A stretch of DNA of 64,000 bases, taken from positions 106,025,647-106,089,646 of the forward strand of contig NC_133174.1 in NCBI RefSeq assembly GCF_040802235.1. Reading direction: 5' to 3'. Below, piece by piece: positions 34,924 to 45,954 of this stretch; position 1 is the stretch's first letter; each line of letters starts with the position of its first letter. The position numbers were made by a program, and so were the translations under genes. Source of the DNA: Manis javanica (taxonomy: Eukaryota > Chordata > Mammalia > Pholidota > Manidae). A model generated the notes under the pieces. That model made no database searches. It saw only the letters and a list, made by a program, of their open reading frames with translations, and was not told the DNA's origin.

Positions 34924-36519
34924 GATTACCACTTCAATTTCGTTGCCAGTAATTGGTCTGTTTAGATTTTCTGTTTCTTTCTGGGTCAGTCTTGGAAGGT
35001 TGTATTTTTCTAGGAAGTTTTCCATTTCTTCTAGGTTTCCCAGCTTGTTACCATATAGGTTTTCATAGTACTCTCTAATAATTCTTCGTATTTCTGTGGG
35101 GTCTGTCGTGATTTTTCCTTTCTCGTTTCTGATTCTGTTGATGTGTGTTGATTGCCTTTTTCTCTTAGTAAGTCTGGCTGGAGGCTTATCTATTTTGTTT
35201 ATTTTCTCAAAGAATCAGCTCTTGGTTTCATGGATTTTTTCTATTGTTTTATTCTTCTCAATTTTATTTATTTCTTCTCTGATCTTTATTATGTCCCTCG
35301 TCTGCTGACCTTAGGCCTCATTTATTCTTCTTTTACCAATTTTGATAATTGTGACATTAGACCATTCATTTGGGATTTTTCTTCCTTCTTTAAATATGCC
35401 TGCATTGCTATATACTTTCCTCTTAAGACTGCTTTTGCTGTATCCCACAGTAGTTGGGGCTTTGTGTTGTTGTTCTTTGTTTCCATATATTGCTGGATCT
35501 CCATTTTGTTTTGGTCATTGATCCACTGATTATTTAGGAGCGTGTTGTTAAGCCACCATGTGTTTGTGAGCCTTTTTGCTTTCTTTGTACAGTTTATTTC
35601 TAGTTTTATACATTTGTGGTCTGAAAAGTTGGTTGGTTGGATTTCAATTTTTGGAATTTACTGAGGCTCTTTTTGTGGCCTACTATGTGGTCTATCTATT
35701 CTGGAGAATGTTCCATGTGAACTTGAGAAGAATGTGTATTCCGTTGCTTTTGGATGTAGAGTTCTGTAGATGTCTATTAGGTCCATCTGTTCTAGTGTTT
35801 TGTTCAGTGCCTCTGTGTCCTTACTTATTTTCTGTCTAGTGCATCTGTCCTTTGGAGTGAGTGGTGTGTTGAAGTCTCCCAGAATGAATGCATTGCATTC
35901 TATTTCCTCCTTTAGCTCTGTTAGTATTTGTTTCACATATGTTGGTGATCCTGTATTGGGTGCATATATATTTATAATGGTTATATCCTCTTGTTGGACG
36001 GATCCCTTTATCATTATGTAATGTCCTTCTTTATCTTTTGTTACTTTCTTTATTTTGAAGTCTGTTTTGTCTGATACTAGTATTGCAACACCTGCTTTTT
36101 TCTCTCTGTTGTTTGCATGAAATATCTTTTTCCATCCATTGACTTTAAGTCTGTGCATGTCTTTGGGTTTGAGGTGAGTCTCTTGTAGGCAGCATATGGA
36201 TGGATCTTGCTTTTTTATCCATTCTATTACTCTGTGTCTTTTGATTGGTGCATTCAGTCCATTTACATTTAGGGTGATTATTGAAAGGTATGTACTTAAT
36301 GCCATTGCAGGCTTTAAGTTTGTGGTTACCAAAGGTTCAGGGATAGCTTCTTTACTATCTTACTGTGTAACTAAACTCACTTATTGAGCTATTATAAACA
36401 TGGTCTGATGATTCTTATTTCTCTCCCTTCTTATTCCTCCTCCTCCCTTCTTCATATGCTGGGTGTTTTGTTCTATGCTCTTTCTAGGAGTGCTCCCATC
36501 TAGTGCAGTCCCTGTAAGA

Positions 36520-37330
36520 TGCCCTGTAGAGGTGGTTTGTGGGAGGCAAATTCACTCAACTTTTGCTTCTCTGGGAATTGTTTAATCCCTCCTTCATATT
36601 TAAATGATAATCGTGCTGGATACAGTGGTCTTGGTTTGAGGCCCTTCTGTTTCATTGCATTAAGTATATCATGCCATTCTCTTCTGGCCTGTAGGGTTTC
36701 TGTTGAGAAGTCTGATGATAGCCTGATGGGTTTTCCTTTGTAGGTGACTTTTTTTTTCCTCTATGGCTGCCTTTAATACTTTATCCTTGTCTTTGATCTT
36801 TGCCATTTTAATTATTATGTGTCTTGGTGTTGCCCTCCTTGGTTCCCTTGTCATGGGAGTTCTGTGTACCTCTGTGGTCTGAGAGGCCATTTCCTACCCT
36901 AGTTTGGGGAAGTTTTCAGCAATTATTTCTTCAGAGACACTTTCTATCCCTTTTTCTCTCTCTTCTTCTCCTGGTAACCCTATAATGTGGATATTGTTCC
37001 ATTTTGATTGGTCACTCAGCTCTCTTAGAATTCTTTCATTCCTGGAGATCCTTTTATCTCTCTCTGCATCAGCTTCTCTGCATTGCTGTTCTCTGTTTTC
37101 TAGTCCATTAATGGTCTCTTGCATCTCGTCCATTCTGTTTTGAAGTCCTTCCAGAGCTTGTTTTATTTCTGTATTCTCCTTCCTTAGTTCTTGCATATTT
37201 CTCTGCAAGTCCATCAGTATGGTTATGACTTTTGTTTTGAATTCTTTTTCAGGAAGACTGGTTAAATCTATTTCCCCAGGTTCCTTCTCAGGGGAAGATG
37301 TAGCAGATGCCGAAGCTGGGTTAGTCTTGT
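36520..37330 (-). pseudogene. Outer L1 ORF1 (RNA-binding chaperone), broken
   Basis: Remnants are 37214-36894 (coiled-coil end plus ERDKRISRNERILRELSDQS and the RRM-type NNIHIIGLPGEEE) and 36890-36669 (RATPRHIIIKMAKIKDKDKV of the C-terminal domain). ORF1p trimerises by its coiled coil and coats L1 RNA. The frame is lost around 36890 and again in the A-rich EEKKSHL stretch near 36755. Confidence 0.88.
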
Positions 37331-37369
37331 CTGGATCAAATTTTTTTGCCTTTTCATGTTGATAGGTGC

Positions 37370-38130
37370 AGTTGAGTGCTATTGACGCATCTATCAGCTT
37401 TCCACTTGGCTCCTGACCTTTCTTTACTGGGACAACTACGACCCATAGTGGCTTGTATTGGGCATTTGCATGTAGACTGGGTCTTTGTATGTTGTCCGGC
37501 TGGTATGGAAGAAGATCCCTTGCTGAGGGTGTGGCCAGCCTCAGGCTGCTTCTCTGCTTTGGCAGGGCCCTGGAGGGTTAATGGACAGGAGGCTGTTTGG
37601 CTGTTTACCTCCGTGAGGGGTCTCAGAGCTGTTGCCCAGGGAGTTAGTGCGCCCGGATTTCCCTGGAATTTCCAGCTGCTGGGATGTTTCCATCCAGCTG
37701 TGGCATCCTTGTCCCTTTAAGACTTTCAAAAAGCACTTGCTTTTCTTTGTCACAGGGGCATCAGCTTCGGGACCCGCTCAGAGGTCTTGCTGCCCTGTTT
37801 CCCTAGTTTCCAGCCCTCCACGCATGCACTGTGTCTGCGCTCTGGTGCGGATGGCTGGGGCTGGGTGTTTAGCAGTCCTGGGTTCCCTCTCCCTCCCACC
37901 GGGAGCTGCGGGGAGGTGTGCTCGGGTCCCACCGGGCCGGGGCTTGTATCTTACCCCTTTCACCAGGCGCTGGGTTCTCGCAGGTGTGGATGTAGTCTGG
38001 CTATTGTCCTGTGTCTTCTGGTCTCTCTTTTAGGATTAGTTGTATTTGTTGTATTTTCAAAAATATATATGTTTTTAGGAGGAGATTCCCACTGTCCTAC
38101 TCATGCCGCCATCTTGGCTCTGCCTTCTCA
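37370..38130 (-). promoter_or_regulatory. 5'UTR/promoter of outer L1
   Basis: GC-rich sequence ending in the YY1-like gccaagatggcggc start. It contains a single copy (about 37700-37800) of the 'ccctttaagactttcaaaaa' unit that is tandemly repeated in the younger nested L1. Confidence 0.75.
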
Positions 38131-38145
38131 GCATTCTTATTCTTT
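38131..38145 (+). repeat. TSD (right) of outer L1
   Basis: gcattcttattcttt, identical to 23786-23800. Confidence 0.93.
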
Positions 38146-38325
38146 AAGGCAATATTTCTCCAAAAGATGACAGATATTTGAATAAAAGGAAGACACTGCG
38201 TGAAGTCTGGCTGACCACTCTCTCATGTTTTTCTTTCCCCTCCCTCTGTCCATCTGTCCTCCTTTGGCCTCCATAACTGCCTATTCCTCCTTCTATCCTC
38301 TTCCGTTCTGGCAACTTCGCAGTAC

Positions 38326-38557
38326 CTAACACACTCCTAAATAATCAATGGATCAATGAACAAATTAAAATCAAAAGACACAGAGTAATAGAATGGATAA
38401 AAAAGCAAGACCCATCTATATGCTGCTTACAAGAAACTCACCTCAAATCCAAAGACATGCACAGACTAAAAGTCAAGGGATGGAAAAACATATTTCAGGC
38501 AAACAAGAGAGAGAAGAAAGCAGGGGTAACAGTACTAATATCAGAAAAAATAGGCTT
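38326..38557 (+). mobile_element. Rearranged L1 ORF2 fragment
   Basis: The first 40 bases or so match the endonuclease-RT linker (as at 40417-40452). They join at an aatcaaa microhomology to sequence from further upstream in ORF2 (as at 39715-39900). The order is therefore reversed relative to L1. No poly(A) or TSD is evident. Confidence 0.8.
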
Positions 38558-38994
38558 CCTCCTTCTCATCAAATGAACCCTCACATGATGGCTTTCCTCA
38601 GGACTTGGTTCTCTTCTCAGTTTTCACCCTTTCCCTAAACATTTCCATATAAGCCCATGGTTTCAATTAGCACTTACATCACAGTCTCTCATCGTGTGGC
38701 ACTTGGTTCCACACACTTTATCAGGAACATGGGAAGGGGAGTGTTAAAATCCAGATTGCTTGGCTCTATCCAAAGTCCTGCCCAATTAACTCAGTGGGAG
38801 GGCCCTGGGAATGTGCACTGAGAATTAAATAAATCCTCCAGGTTGCTTTCAACCCCACTAAAGTTGGAACCACTGCATCTGTCAAGGAGGGCCTGGCTGA
38901 CATTAACAATGGCAGCTCAACATCTCCATCTGGTGGCTTCCTGACACCATTGCCTTAGTTTTGCAAGCACAGCCCATGGATGTTGAGAAACTAT
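38558..38994. other. Unique sequence between L1 pieces
   Basis: No gene or repeat recognised. It separates the rearranged fragment from the L1-ERV fusion element. Confidence 0.45.
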
Positions 38995-39002
38995 TAAAAT
39001 CC

Positions 39003-39302
39003 CAAAAAAAAACAACACCAAGACACATAATAATTAAAATAACAAAGATCAAGGACAAGGAAAGAGTTTTAAAGGCAGCTAGAGAGAAAAAGGTCACCTA
39101 TAAAGGAAAACCCAGCAGGCAATCATCAGACTTCTCAACAGAAACCTTACAGGCCAGAAGAGAATGGCATGATATATTTAATGCAATGAAACAGAAGGGC
39201 CTTGAACCAAGGATACTGTATCCAGCACGATTATCATTTAAATATGAAGGAGGGATTAAACAATTCCCAGAGAAGCAAAAGTTGAGGGAATTTGCCTCCT
39301 AA
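39003..39302 (+). pseudogene. L1 ORF1 C-terminal fragment
   Basis: About 100 codons of the ORF1p C-terminal domain (TPRHIIIKITKIKDKERVLK, then TYKGKPSRQSSDFSTETLQ), ending at TAA at 39300-39302, slightly earlier than the 296-codon copy. The N-terminal coiled coil is absent because of 5' truncation. Confidence 0.9.
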
Positions 39303-39629
39303 AAACCACCTCTACAGGGTATTTTAGAGGGACTGTTAAAGACGGGAGCACTCCTAAAACTAAATAGATGTGACCAGAGAAAATAAAATCACAGCAAAGA
39401 AAGCAGCCCAACGAAATACTAACTAAAGGCAAAAAAATAAAATCAGCTACCCACTAAAAGCAGTTAAAGGAAACACTAAAGAGCACAGAATAAAATAACC
39501 AACATATAAAGAATGAAGGAGAAGGAATAAGAAGGGAGAGAAGAAAAGAATCTCCAGACAGTGTATATAACAGCTCAATAAGTGAGCTAAGTTAGGCAGT
39601 AAGATACTAAAGAGGCTAACCTTGAACCT

Positions 39630-42600
39630 TTGGTAACCATGAATCTAAAGCCTGAAATGGCAATAAGTACATACCTTTCAATAGTCACCCTAAATGTAAA
39701 TGGACTGAATGCACCAATCAAAGGACACAGAGTAATAGAATGGATAAAAAAGCAAGACCCATCTATATGCTGCTTACAAGAAACTCACCTCAAACCCAAA
39801 GACATGCACAGACTAAAAGTCAAGGGATGGAAAAACATATTTCAGGCAAACAAGAGAGAGAAGAAAGCAGGGGTAACAGTACTAATATCAGACAAAATAG
39901 ACTTCAAAACAAAGAAAGTAACAAGAGATAAAGAAGGACATTACATAATGATAAAGGGCTCAGTCCAACAAGAGGACATAACCATTCTAAATATATATGC
40001 ACCCAACACAGGAGCACCAGCATAAGTGAAACAATTACTAACAGAACTAAAGGGGGAAATAGAATGCAATGCATTCATTCTGGGAGACTTCAACACACCA
40101 CTCACCCCAAAGGATAGATCCACTGGGCAGAAAATAAGTAAGGACATGGAGGCACTGAACAACACTGTAGAACAGATGGACCTAATAGACATCTATAGAA
40201 CTCTACATCCAAAAGCAACAGAATATACATTCTTCTCAAGTGCACATGGAACATTCTCAGAATAGACCACATACTAGCTCACAAAAAGAGCCTCAGTAAA
40301 TTCCAAAATATTGAAATTCTACCAACCAACTTTTCAGACCACAAAGGTATAAAACTAGAAATAAATTTTACAAAGCAAACAAAAAGGCTCACAAACACAT
40401 GGAGGCTTAACAACACACTCCTAAATAATCAATGGATCAATGAACAAATTACAATAGAGATCAAGGAATATATGGAAACAAATGACAACAACAACACAAA
40501 GCCCCAACTTCTGTGGGACGCAGCAAAAGCAGTCTTAAGAGGAAAATATATAGTGATCCAGGCACACTTGAAGAAGGAAGAACAATCCCAAATGAATAGT
40601 CTAACATCACAATTATCAAAACTGGGAAAAGAAGAACAAATGAGGCCTAAAGTCAGCAGAAGGAGGGACATAATAAAGATCAGAGAAGAAATAAACAAAA
40701 TTGAGAGGAATAAAACAAAGCAAAAATCAATGAAACCAAGAGCTGGTTCATTGAGAAAATAAACAAAATAGATAAGCCTCTAGCCAGACTTATTAAGAGA
40801 AAAAGAGAATCAACACAAATCAACAGAATCGGAAATGAGAATGGAAAAATCACAACAGACTCCACAGAAATACAAAGAATTATTAAAAACTACTATGAAA
40901 ACCTATATGCCACCAAGCTGGAAAACCTAGAAGAAATGGACAACTTCCTAGAAAAATACAAACTTCCAAGACCAAGGAAGAAACACAAAAGTTAAACAAA
41001 CCAAATACCAGCAAAGAAATTGAAATGGTAATCAAAACACTACCCCAAAACAAAACCCCCAGGCCAGACGGATTTACCTCAGAATTTTATCAGACACACA
41101 GAGAAGACATAATACCCATTCTCTTTAAAGTTTTCCAAAAAATAGAAGAGGAGGGAATACTCCCAAACTCATTCTACGAAGCCAACATCACCCTAATACC
41201 AAAACCAGGCAAAGACCCCACCAAAAAAGAAAATTACAGACCAATATCCCTGATGAATGTAGATGCAAAAATACTCAACAAAATATTAGCAAACAGAATT
41301 CAAAAATATATCAAAAGGTTCATACACCATGACCAAGTGGGATTCATCCCAGGGATGCAAGGATGGTACAACATTTGAAAATCCATCAATATCATCCACC
41401 ACATCAACAAAAAGAAAGACAAAAACCACATGGTCATCTCCATAGATGCTGAAAAAGCATTTGACAAAATTCAACATCCATTCATGATAAAAACTCTCAG
41501 TAAAATGGGTATAGAGGGCAAGTACCTCAACATAATAAAGGCCATATATGATAAACCCACAGCCAACATCATACTGAACAGCGAGAAGCTGAAAGCTTTT
41601 CCACTGTGATCGGGAACAAGACAGGGATGCCCACTCTCCCCACAGTTATGTAACATAGTACTGGAGGTCCTAGCCACGGCAATCATACAAAACAAAGAAA
41701 TACAAGGAATCCAGAATGGTAAAGAAGAAGTTAAACTGTCACTATTTGCAGATGACATGATATTGCACATAAAAATCCCTAAAGACTCCACTCCAGAACT
41801 AGTAAAACTGATATGGGAATACAGCAAAGTTGCAAGATACAAAATTAACACACAGAAATCTGTGGCTTTCCTATACACTAACAATGAACCAATAGAAAGA
41901 GAAATCAGGAAAACAACTCCATTCACAGTAGCATCAAAAAGAATAAAATACCTAGGAATAAACCTAACCAGGACCTATACCCTGAAAACTACAAGTCACT
42001 CTTAAGAGAAATTAAAGGGGACACTAACAAATGGAAACTCATCCCATACTTGTGGCTAGGAAGTATTAATATCATCAAAATGGCCATCCTGCCCAAAGCA
42101 ATATACAGATTTGATGCAATCCCTATCACATTACCAACAACATTCTTCAATGAACTGGAACAAATAATTCAAAAATTCATATGGAAACACCAAAGACCCC
42201 GAATAGACAAAGCAATCCTGAGAAAGAAGAATAAAGTAGGAGGGATCTCACTCCCCAACTTCAAGCTCTACTACAAAGCCATTGTAATCAAGACAATTTG
42301 GTGCTGGCACAAGAACAGAGCCACAGACCAGTGGAACAGATTAGAGACTCCAGACATTAACCCAAACATATATGGTCAATTAATATTTGATAAAGGAGTC
42401 ATGGACATACAATGGCGAAATGACAGTCTCTTCAACAGATGGTGCTGGCAAAACTGGACAGCTACATGTAGGAGAATGAAACTGGACCAATGTCCAACCC
42501 CATACACAAAAGTAAATTCAAAATGGATCAAAGACCTGAATGTAAGTCATGAAACCATAAAACTCTTAGAAAAAAACATAGGCAAAAATCCCTTAGACAT

Positions 42601-43463
42601 AAACATGAGTGAACTCTTCTTGAACATATCTCCCTGGGCAAGGGAAACAAATGCAAAAATGAACAAATGGGACTATATCAAGCTGAAAAGCTTCTGTACA
42701 GCAAAAGACACCATCAATAGAACAAAAAGGTATCCTACAGTATGGGAGAATATATTTGTAAATGACAGATCCGATAAAGGCTTGACATCCAAAATATATA
42801 AAGAGCTCACCTACCTCAACAAACAAAAAACAATAATCCAATTAAAAAATAGGCAGAGGAGCTGAACAGACAGTTCTCCAAAAAAGAAATACAGATGGCC
42901 AACAAGCACATGAAAAGATGCTCCACATCGCTTGTCATCAAAGAAATGCAAATTAAAACCACAATGAGGTATCACCTCACACCAGTAAGGATGGCTGCCA
43001 TTCAAAAGACAAAGAACCACAAGTGATGGCAGGGTTGTGGAGAAAGGGGAACCCTTCTACACTGCTGGTGGGAATATAAATTGGTTCAACCATTATGGAA
43101 AGCAGTATGGAGTTTTCTCAAAATGCTCAAAATAGACTTATCATTTGACCCAGGAATTCCACTCCTACGAATTTATCCTAAGAATGCTGCACTCAAGTTT
43201 GAAAAGACAGATGCACCCCTATGTTTATCGCAGCACTATTTACAATAGCCATGAAATGGAAGCAACCTAAGTGTCCATCAGTAGGTGAATGGATAAAGAA
43301 GATGTGGTACATATACACAATGGAATATTATTCAGCCATCAGAACAAAACAAATCCTACCATTTGCAACAACATGGATGGAGCTAGAGGGTATTATGCTC
43401 AGTGAAATAAGCCAAGTGGTGAAAGAGAAATACCAAATGATTTCACTCATCTATGGAGTATAA
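39630..43463 (+). pseudogene. L1 ORF2, broken
   Basis: The start ATG at 39630-39632 (in aaccatgaat) begins MVTMNLKPEMAISTYLSI. An in-frame TAA at about 40023 sits where other copies have TAT, and a one-base deletion near 40258 precedes the next stop. Later open pieces are 40472-40762, 41025-41378 (RT fingers), 41757-42005, 42050-42865 and 43221-43463. The RT strand reads LFADDM (about 41740). The end is YQMISLIYGV. Confidence 0.9.
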
Positions 43464-43631
43464 GAACAAAGGAGAAACTGAAGGAACAAAACAGCAGCAG
43501 AATCACAGAACCCAAGAATGTCAGAGGATCAAAGCCTAATTTGGCTACCCAGAAAATGAATTAAGATACGATATGAAGAAGAACTTCCAACATCAACATT
43601 CTCTGGAAGAATCATTCCAGAAGATGATCAT

Positions 43632-44158
43632 CAAAAAACTTCAACCAAGATCCTGGTGCTGTTGCGGTTGTAGCTGCATTCAACCCACCGGTTCTTGGAC
43701 TTGCCATTGGAATGAAGAAGGAGATATCTAAGCTGGCCTGTGCATACAGTAAAACAACAAATTTGACTGGATCTATACTGTCAGAACTCAACCAAGAATT
43801 AGGAGAAGTGCATGTTGCAGTGCTCCAAAATCTTGCGACTATAGACTATCTACTGTTAATAGAACATATGGGATGTGAACAGTTCCCAGGAATGTGTTGT
43901 TTTAATTTGTCTGATTTTTCTCAAACTAGGCAAATTCAGTTAGACAATATCCATCATATCATTGATAAGTTTTCACAAATGCCTAGGGTGCCTAACTGGT
44001 TTTCTTGGTTTCACTGGATATGGCTGGTAATTGTAGGTCTGCTTTGGTTATGTAGCTGTATTCCTATTATTATGTTAATGTGTGTACACAATTTAATTAG
44101 TAGTTTAAAACCTATATATGTTTATGTTACTCTACAAGAAGATATGTCAAAGAAATAA
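43632..44158 (+). pseudogene. ERV env transmembrane-subunit fragment, open to its stop
   Basis: The frame is open from after a TGA near 43628 to the stop at 44156-44158. It shows a fusion-peptide-like run (GAVAVVAAFNPPVLGLAIGM) before an ATG at 43712, a helix with LQNLATIDYLLL, the C-x6-CC motif GCEQFPGMCC, then a Trp-rich membrane-proximal region and one strongly hydrophobic span of about 25 residues with a short cytoplasmic tail. The surface subunit is missing, so it is an N-truncated remnant; from the ATG it would encode 148 residues. The motif grouping is that of gamma/alpha-type envelopes with a covalent SU-TM link. No function is claimed. Confidence 0.85.
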
Positions 44159-44756
44159 TCAATCTTCCCATGTTTTCTTCCATCTGCTACTTCTATAGCT
44201 TTTCTTCTTCCTTCCTAATTACAACCCTTAAGTAGAATTCATGCCTCATATTGAAATTACCAAGTATCATAATTCTTCCAAGTGATAAAGATACCTCAAG
44301 ACAAATGTTGGGCATAGAAGCCACAGGGCATAAATCTGCAAAGAAGTAAAAAGCTAACCTTTTCAAACAATATTGCTTCTCTCTCACTTACCAACTTTAC
44401 ATTTCCCTGTATGGCCCTGGAAGATGACTGGTTAGCCAGAGACGGGTAAGATTCCTCAAGGGAGGAACAACCTAAGACAGGCACAGTCGCAGGGGGGCCA
44501 TCAGGTGAGAAATTGGGGATCAATAGAGGGGAGGCTTAGAACCTCACCCCCCCTGTTTTGAGAGAAATCTTCTGCATCCGTGGATGTTTTGTTGCCCTTG
44601 TCTAGCTTGGATTAATACTTAGTCTATAGGCACACACCTGATCATCTACATTTGCCCTCTTACAGCACTAAACTATGTTTTCTACCTTTATCTTGCATCT
44701 ACCTACCACTTCAGCATTTTATTAAAAAGAATAATAATAATATTAATAATAATAAT

Positions 44757-45082
44757 AAGGGAGAAATGTGGGATTCACATAAAAATCAAGTATAAAAATC
44801 AAATGAATAATCATATTTGACCTGATTGTTTATAGTTCATGATGCTTGATCAAAACTGAAAGTTTCTGTGATGACTGCCCTTGAACTGTTCACCATGTAA
44901 GAACTTATTCACTATGTAAGAACTTGTTCACCATGTAAGAACTTGTTCGTTATGCTTCAGAAGATTGGAGACTGTTGAGAATTAGGCTTGGGGTTGATAA
45001 ATGATTGTGCATTGAGTCCCCTATACAGAATTTTATTGTTGTTAACAACTATTTGATCAATAAATATGAGAGATGCCCTCTC
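44757..45082 (+). mobile_element. PPT and ERV LTR (U3-R), plus copy
   Basis: The LTR starts TGTGGGATTC at 44767 after the polypurine tract. U3 has three imperfect 'caccatgtaagaacttgtt' repeats at about 44890-44950. The palindrome gttgttaacaac is at 45038-45049, AATAAA at 45059-45064, and the tail begins at about 45083. No convincing TATA box was seen. Confidence 0.83.
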
Positions 45083-45123
45083 AAAAAAAATAATAAAATA
45101 AAATAAAATAAAAACGAAAAAAA
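45083..45123 (+). repeat. A-rich tail of L1-ERV fusion element
   Basis: An A-run followed by (taaaa)n and aaaacgaaaaaaa. It begins 18-20 bases after AATAAA, the normal cleavage distance. Confidence 0.85.
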
Positions 45124-45954
45124 GTTGAAGAAATAGGGACCAAGGACATTAATGGAATATCTGATCCAGGAATAACCAAGATTGAGTAATAACACCTTTT
45201 GACTTTCTAACACCAAAGTTGACCTTGTCTGTATTTAACTTTTAAGGGGGAATCAAATTGAGGCCTTTCAATTCTCATCCAACTGCCTGAAAACCCAGGT
45301 GTTGGATGACCACTGTCTGTAGATCATTACACCATGCTTTGATTTCTCACAAGGGTACCCAGAGGATTTAAATGAATTTTCAAGCTGTCCTTCCAGAGGC
45401 TAGCCAATGAGGAGCATTCCACTTTCCAAAAGTAGTTTAATATGGAGCACTCTTAGTTAACTTAAATTCTACTGTTAAGTCTTTCATTTAGTCATAAAAG
45501 TAATAAATGCCCACAGTGAAATAATTTTTATAAAAAAATAATTTTGCAGGAGATGAAACCCATGCTTCATTCCACTACTCAGACATGCTGTACAATTTGA
45601 CATGGGGGAGGAATATCCTTCTCCCTCCCTCTCTCTCCTTTCCCCCTACGTTATTTTTAAATTTTTGATATTTCAGGTTTTTGTACCTGCCTTAATTTGC
45701 TGCCAGCTCTACATTTTTCTTTCCCCTGTTTTTACTCACGCATTTTGCTTCTTTCAGCCAGGACTTGGGAGCAAAGCTTCAATATTTCATTCAGTCTGAT
45801 CGCACTTTCACACTGCCTACTTCAAATAATAAGTTAATGCTAAGCTAACAGTTGGTGTTTTACTTCAAATTCTCTTCCTTGTAATGCTCAGCATCACATT
45901 GTCTCTTGCAAGCACACCAACGTATTTGGGTGATGGGTGATGGATGATGACCAC
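45124..45954. other. Unassigned sequence
   Basis: No gene or identifiable repeat recognised between the fusion element and the next old L1. Confidence 0.4.

Larger units (their letters stand above)
24160..36332 (-). pseudogene. Outer L1 ORF2, broken and split by insertion
   Basis: The N-terminal piece 36332-35658 (224 codons) begins MVTTNLKPAMALSTYLSII and holds the endonuclease motifs with GDFNTPLTPK. After the 8.3-kb insertion the RT fingers follow at 26628-26209 (ISLMNVDAK), then 25885-25340, 25226-24708 and the C-terminal 24503-24162. Frame breaks separate the pieces. The RT FADD strand lies upstream of the 25885 frame start, at about 25890-25905. Confidence 0.88.
23801..38130 (-). mobile_element. 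Outer full-length L1, antisense, split by a nested insertion
   Basis: On the minus strand the element starts at 38130 with agaaggcagagccaagatgg, the YY1-type ATGGC start typical of complete mammalian L1 5'UTRs. It continues through 5'UTR (to about 37370), ORF1 (about 37330-36520), ORF2 (36332-34908, then 26601-24160) and the 3'UTR with poly(A) at 23801-23825. A 15-bp TSD flanks it exactly. ORF1 and ORF2 both have frame breaks. The composite L1-ERV insertion at 26608-34907 interrupts ORF2 near the start of the RT domain. Confidence 0.94.
43518..45082 (+). mobile_element. ERV-derived env/LTR segment, plus copy
   Basis: Homologous to 26619-28186 (minus). Order: short env SU-end sequence, env TM (43632-44158), a non-coding spacer (44159-44756), polypurine tract aagggagaaa (44757-44766) and LTR U3-R (44767-45082). 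It lacks U5 and ends with a poly(A), so its last retroposition used an RNA ended at the LTR polyadenylation site. Confidence 0.87.
38995..45118 (+). mobile_element. L1-ERV fusion element: truncated L1 joined to env-LTR, poly(A)
   Basis: It starts within the L1 ORF1 C-terminal domain (acaccaagacacataataat at about 39013) and contains the ORF1-ORF2 spacer, ORF2 and about 55 bp of L1 3'UTR up to cccaagaatg (43520). There it switches directly to the ERV segment (tcagaggatc...), which runs through env TM, polypurine tract and LTR U3-R to 45082, then an A-rich tail. The homologous ERV joint in the nested minus copy lies about 245 bp further inside the ERV part. A weak candidate TSD is gttgagaaacta (38982) versus gttgaagaaata (45124). 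Confidence 0.87.

Noticed and set aside
44159..44756. Possible extra retroviral gene between env and the LTR
   Set aside because: No frame beyond short stops in either copy; frames on the opposite strand at 44193-44523 and 27185-27515 reflect shared homology, not shared coding.
38982..45135. gttgagaaacta / gttgaagaaata as TSD of the L1-ERV fusion element
   Set aside because: It needs an indel and a mismatch over 12 bases and leaves about 20 bases unexplained at the 5' side; kept only as a weak candidate.
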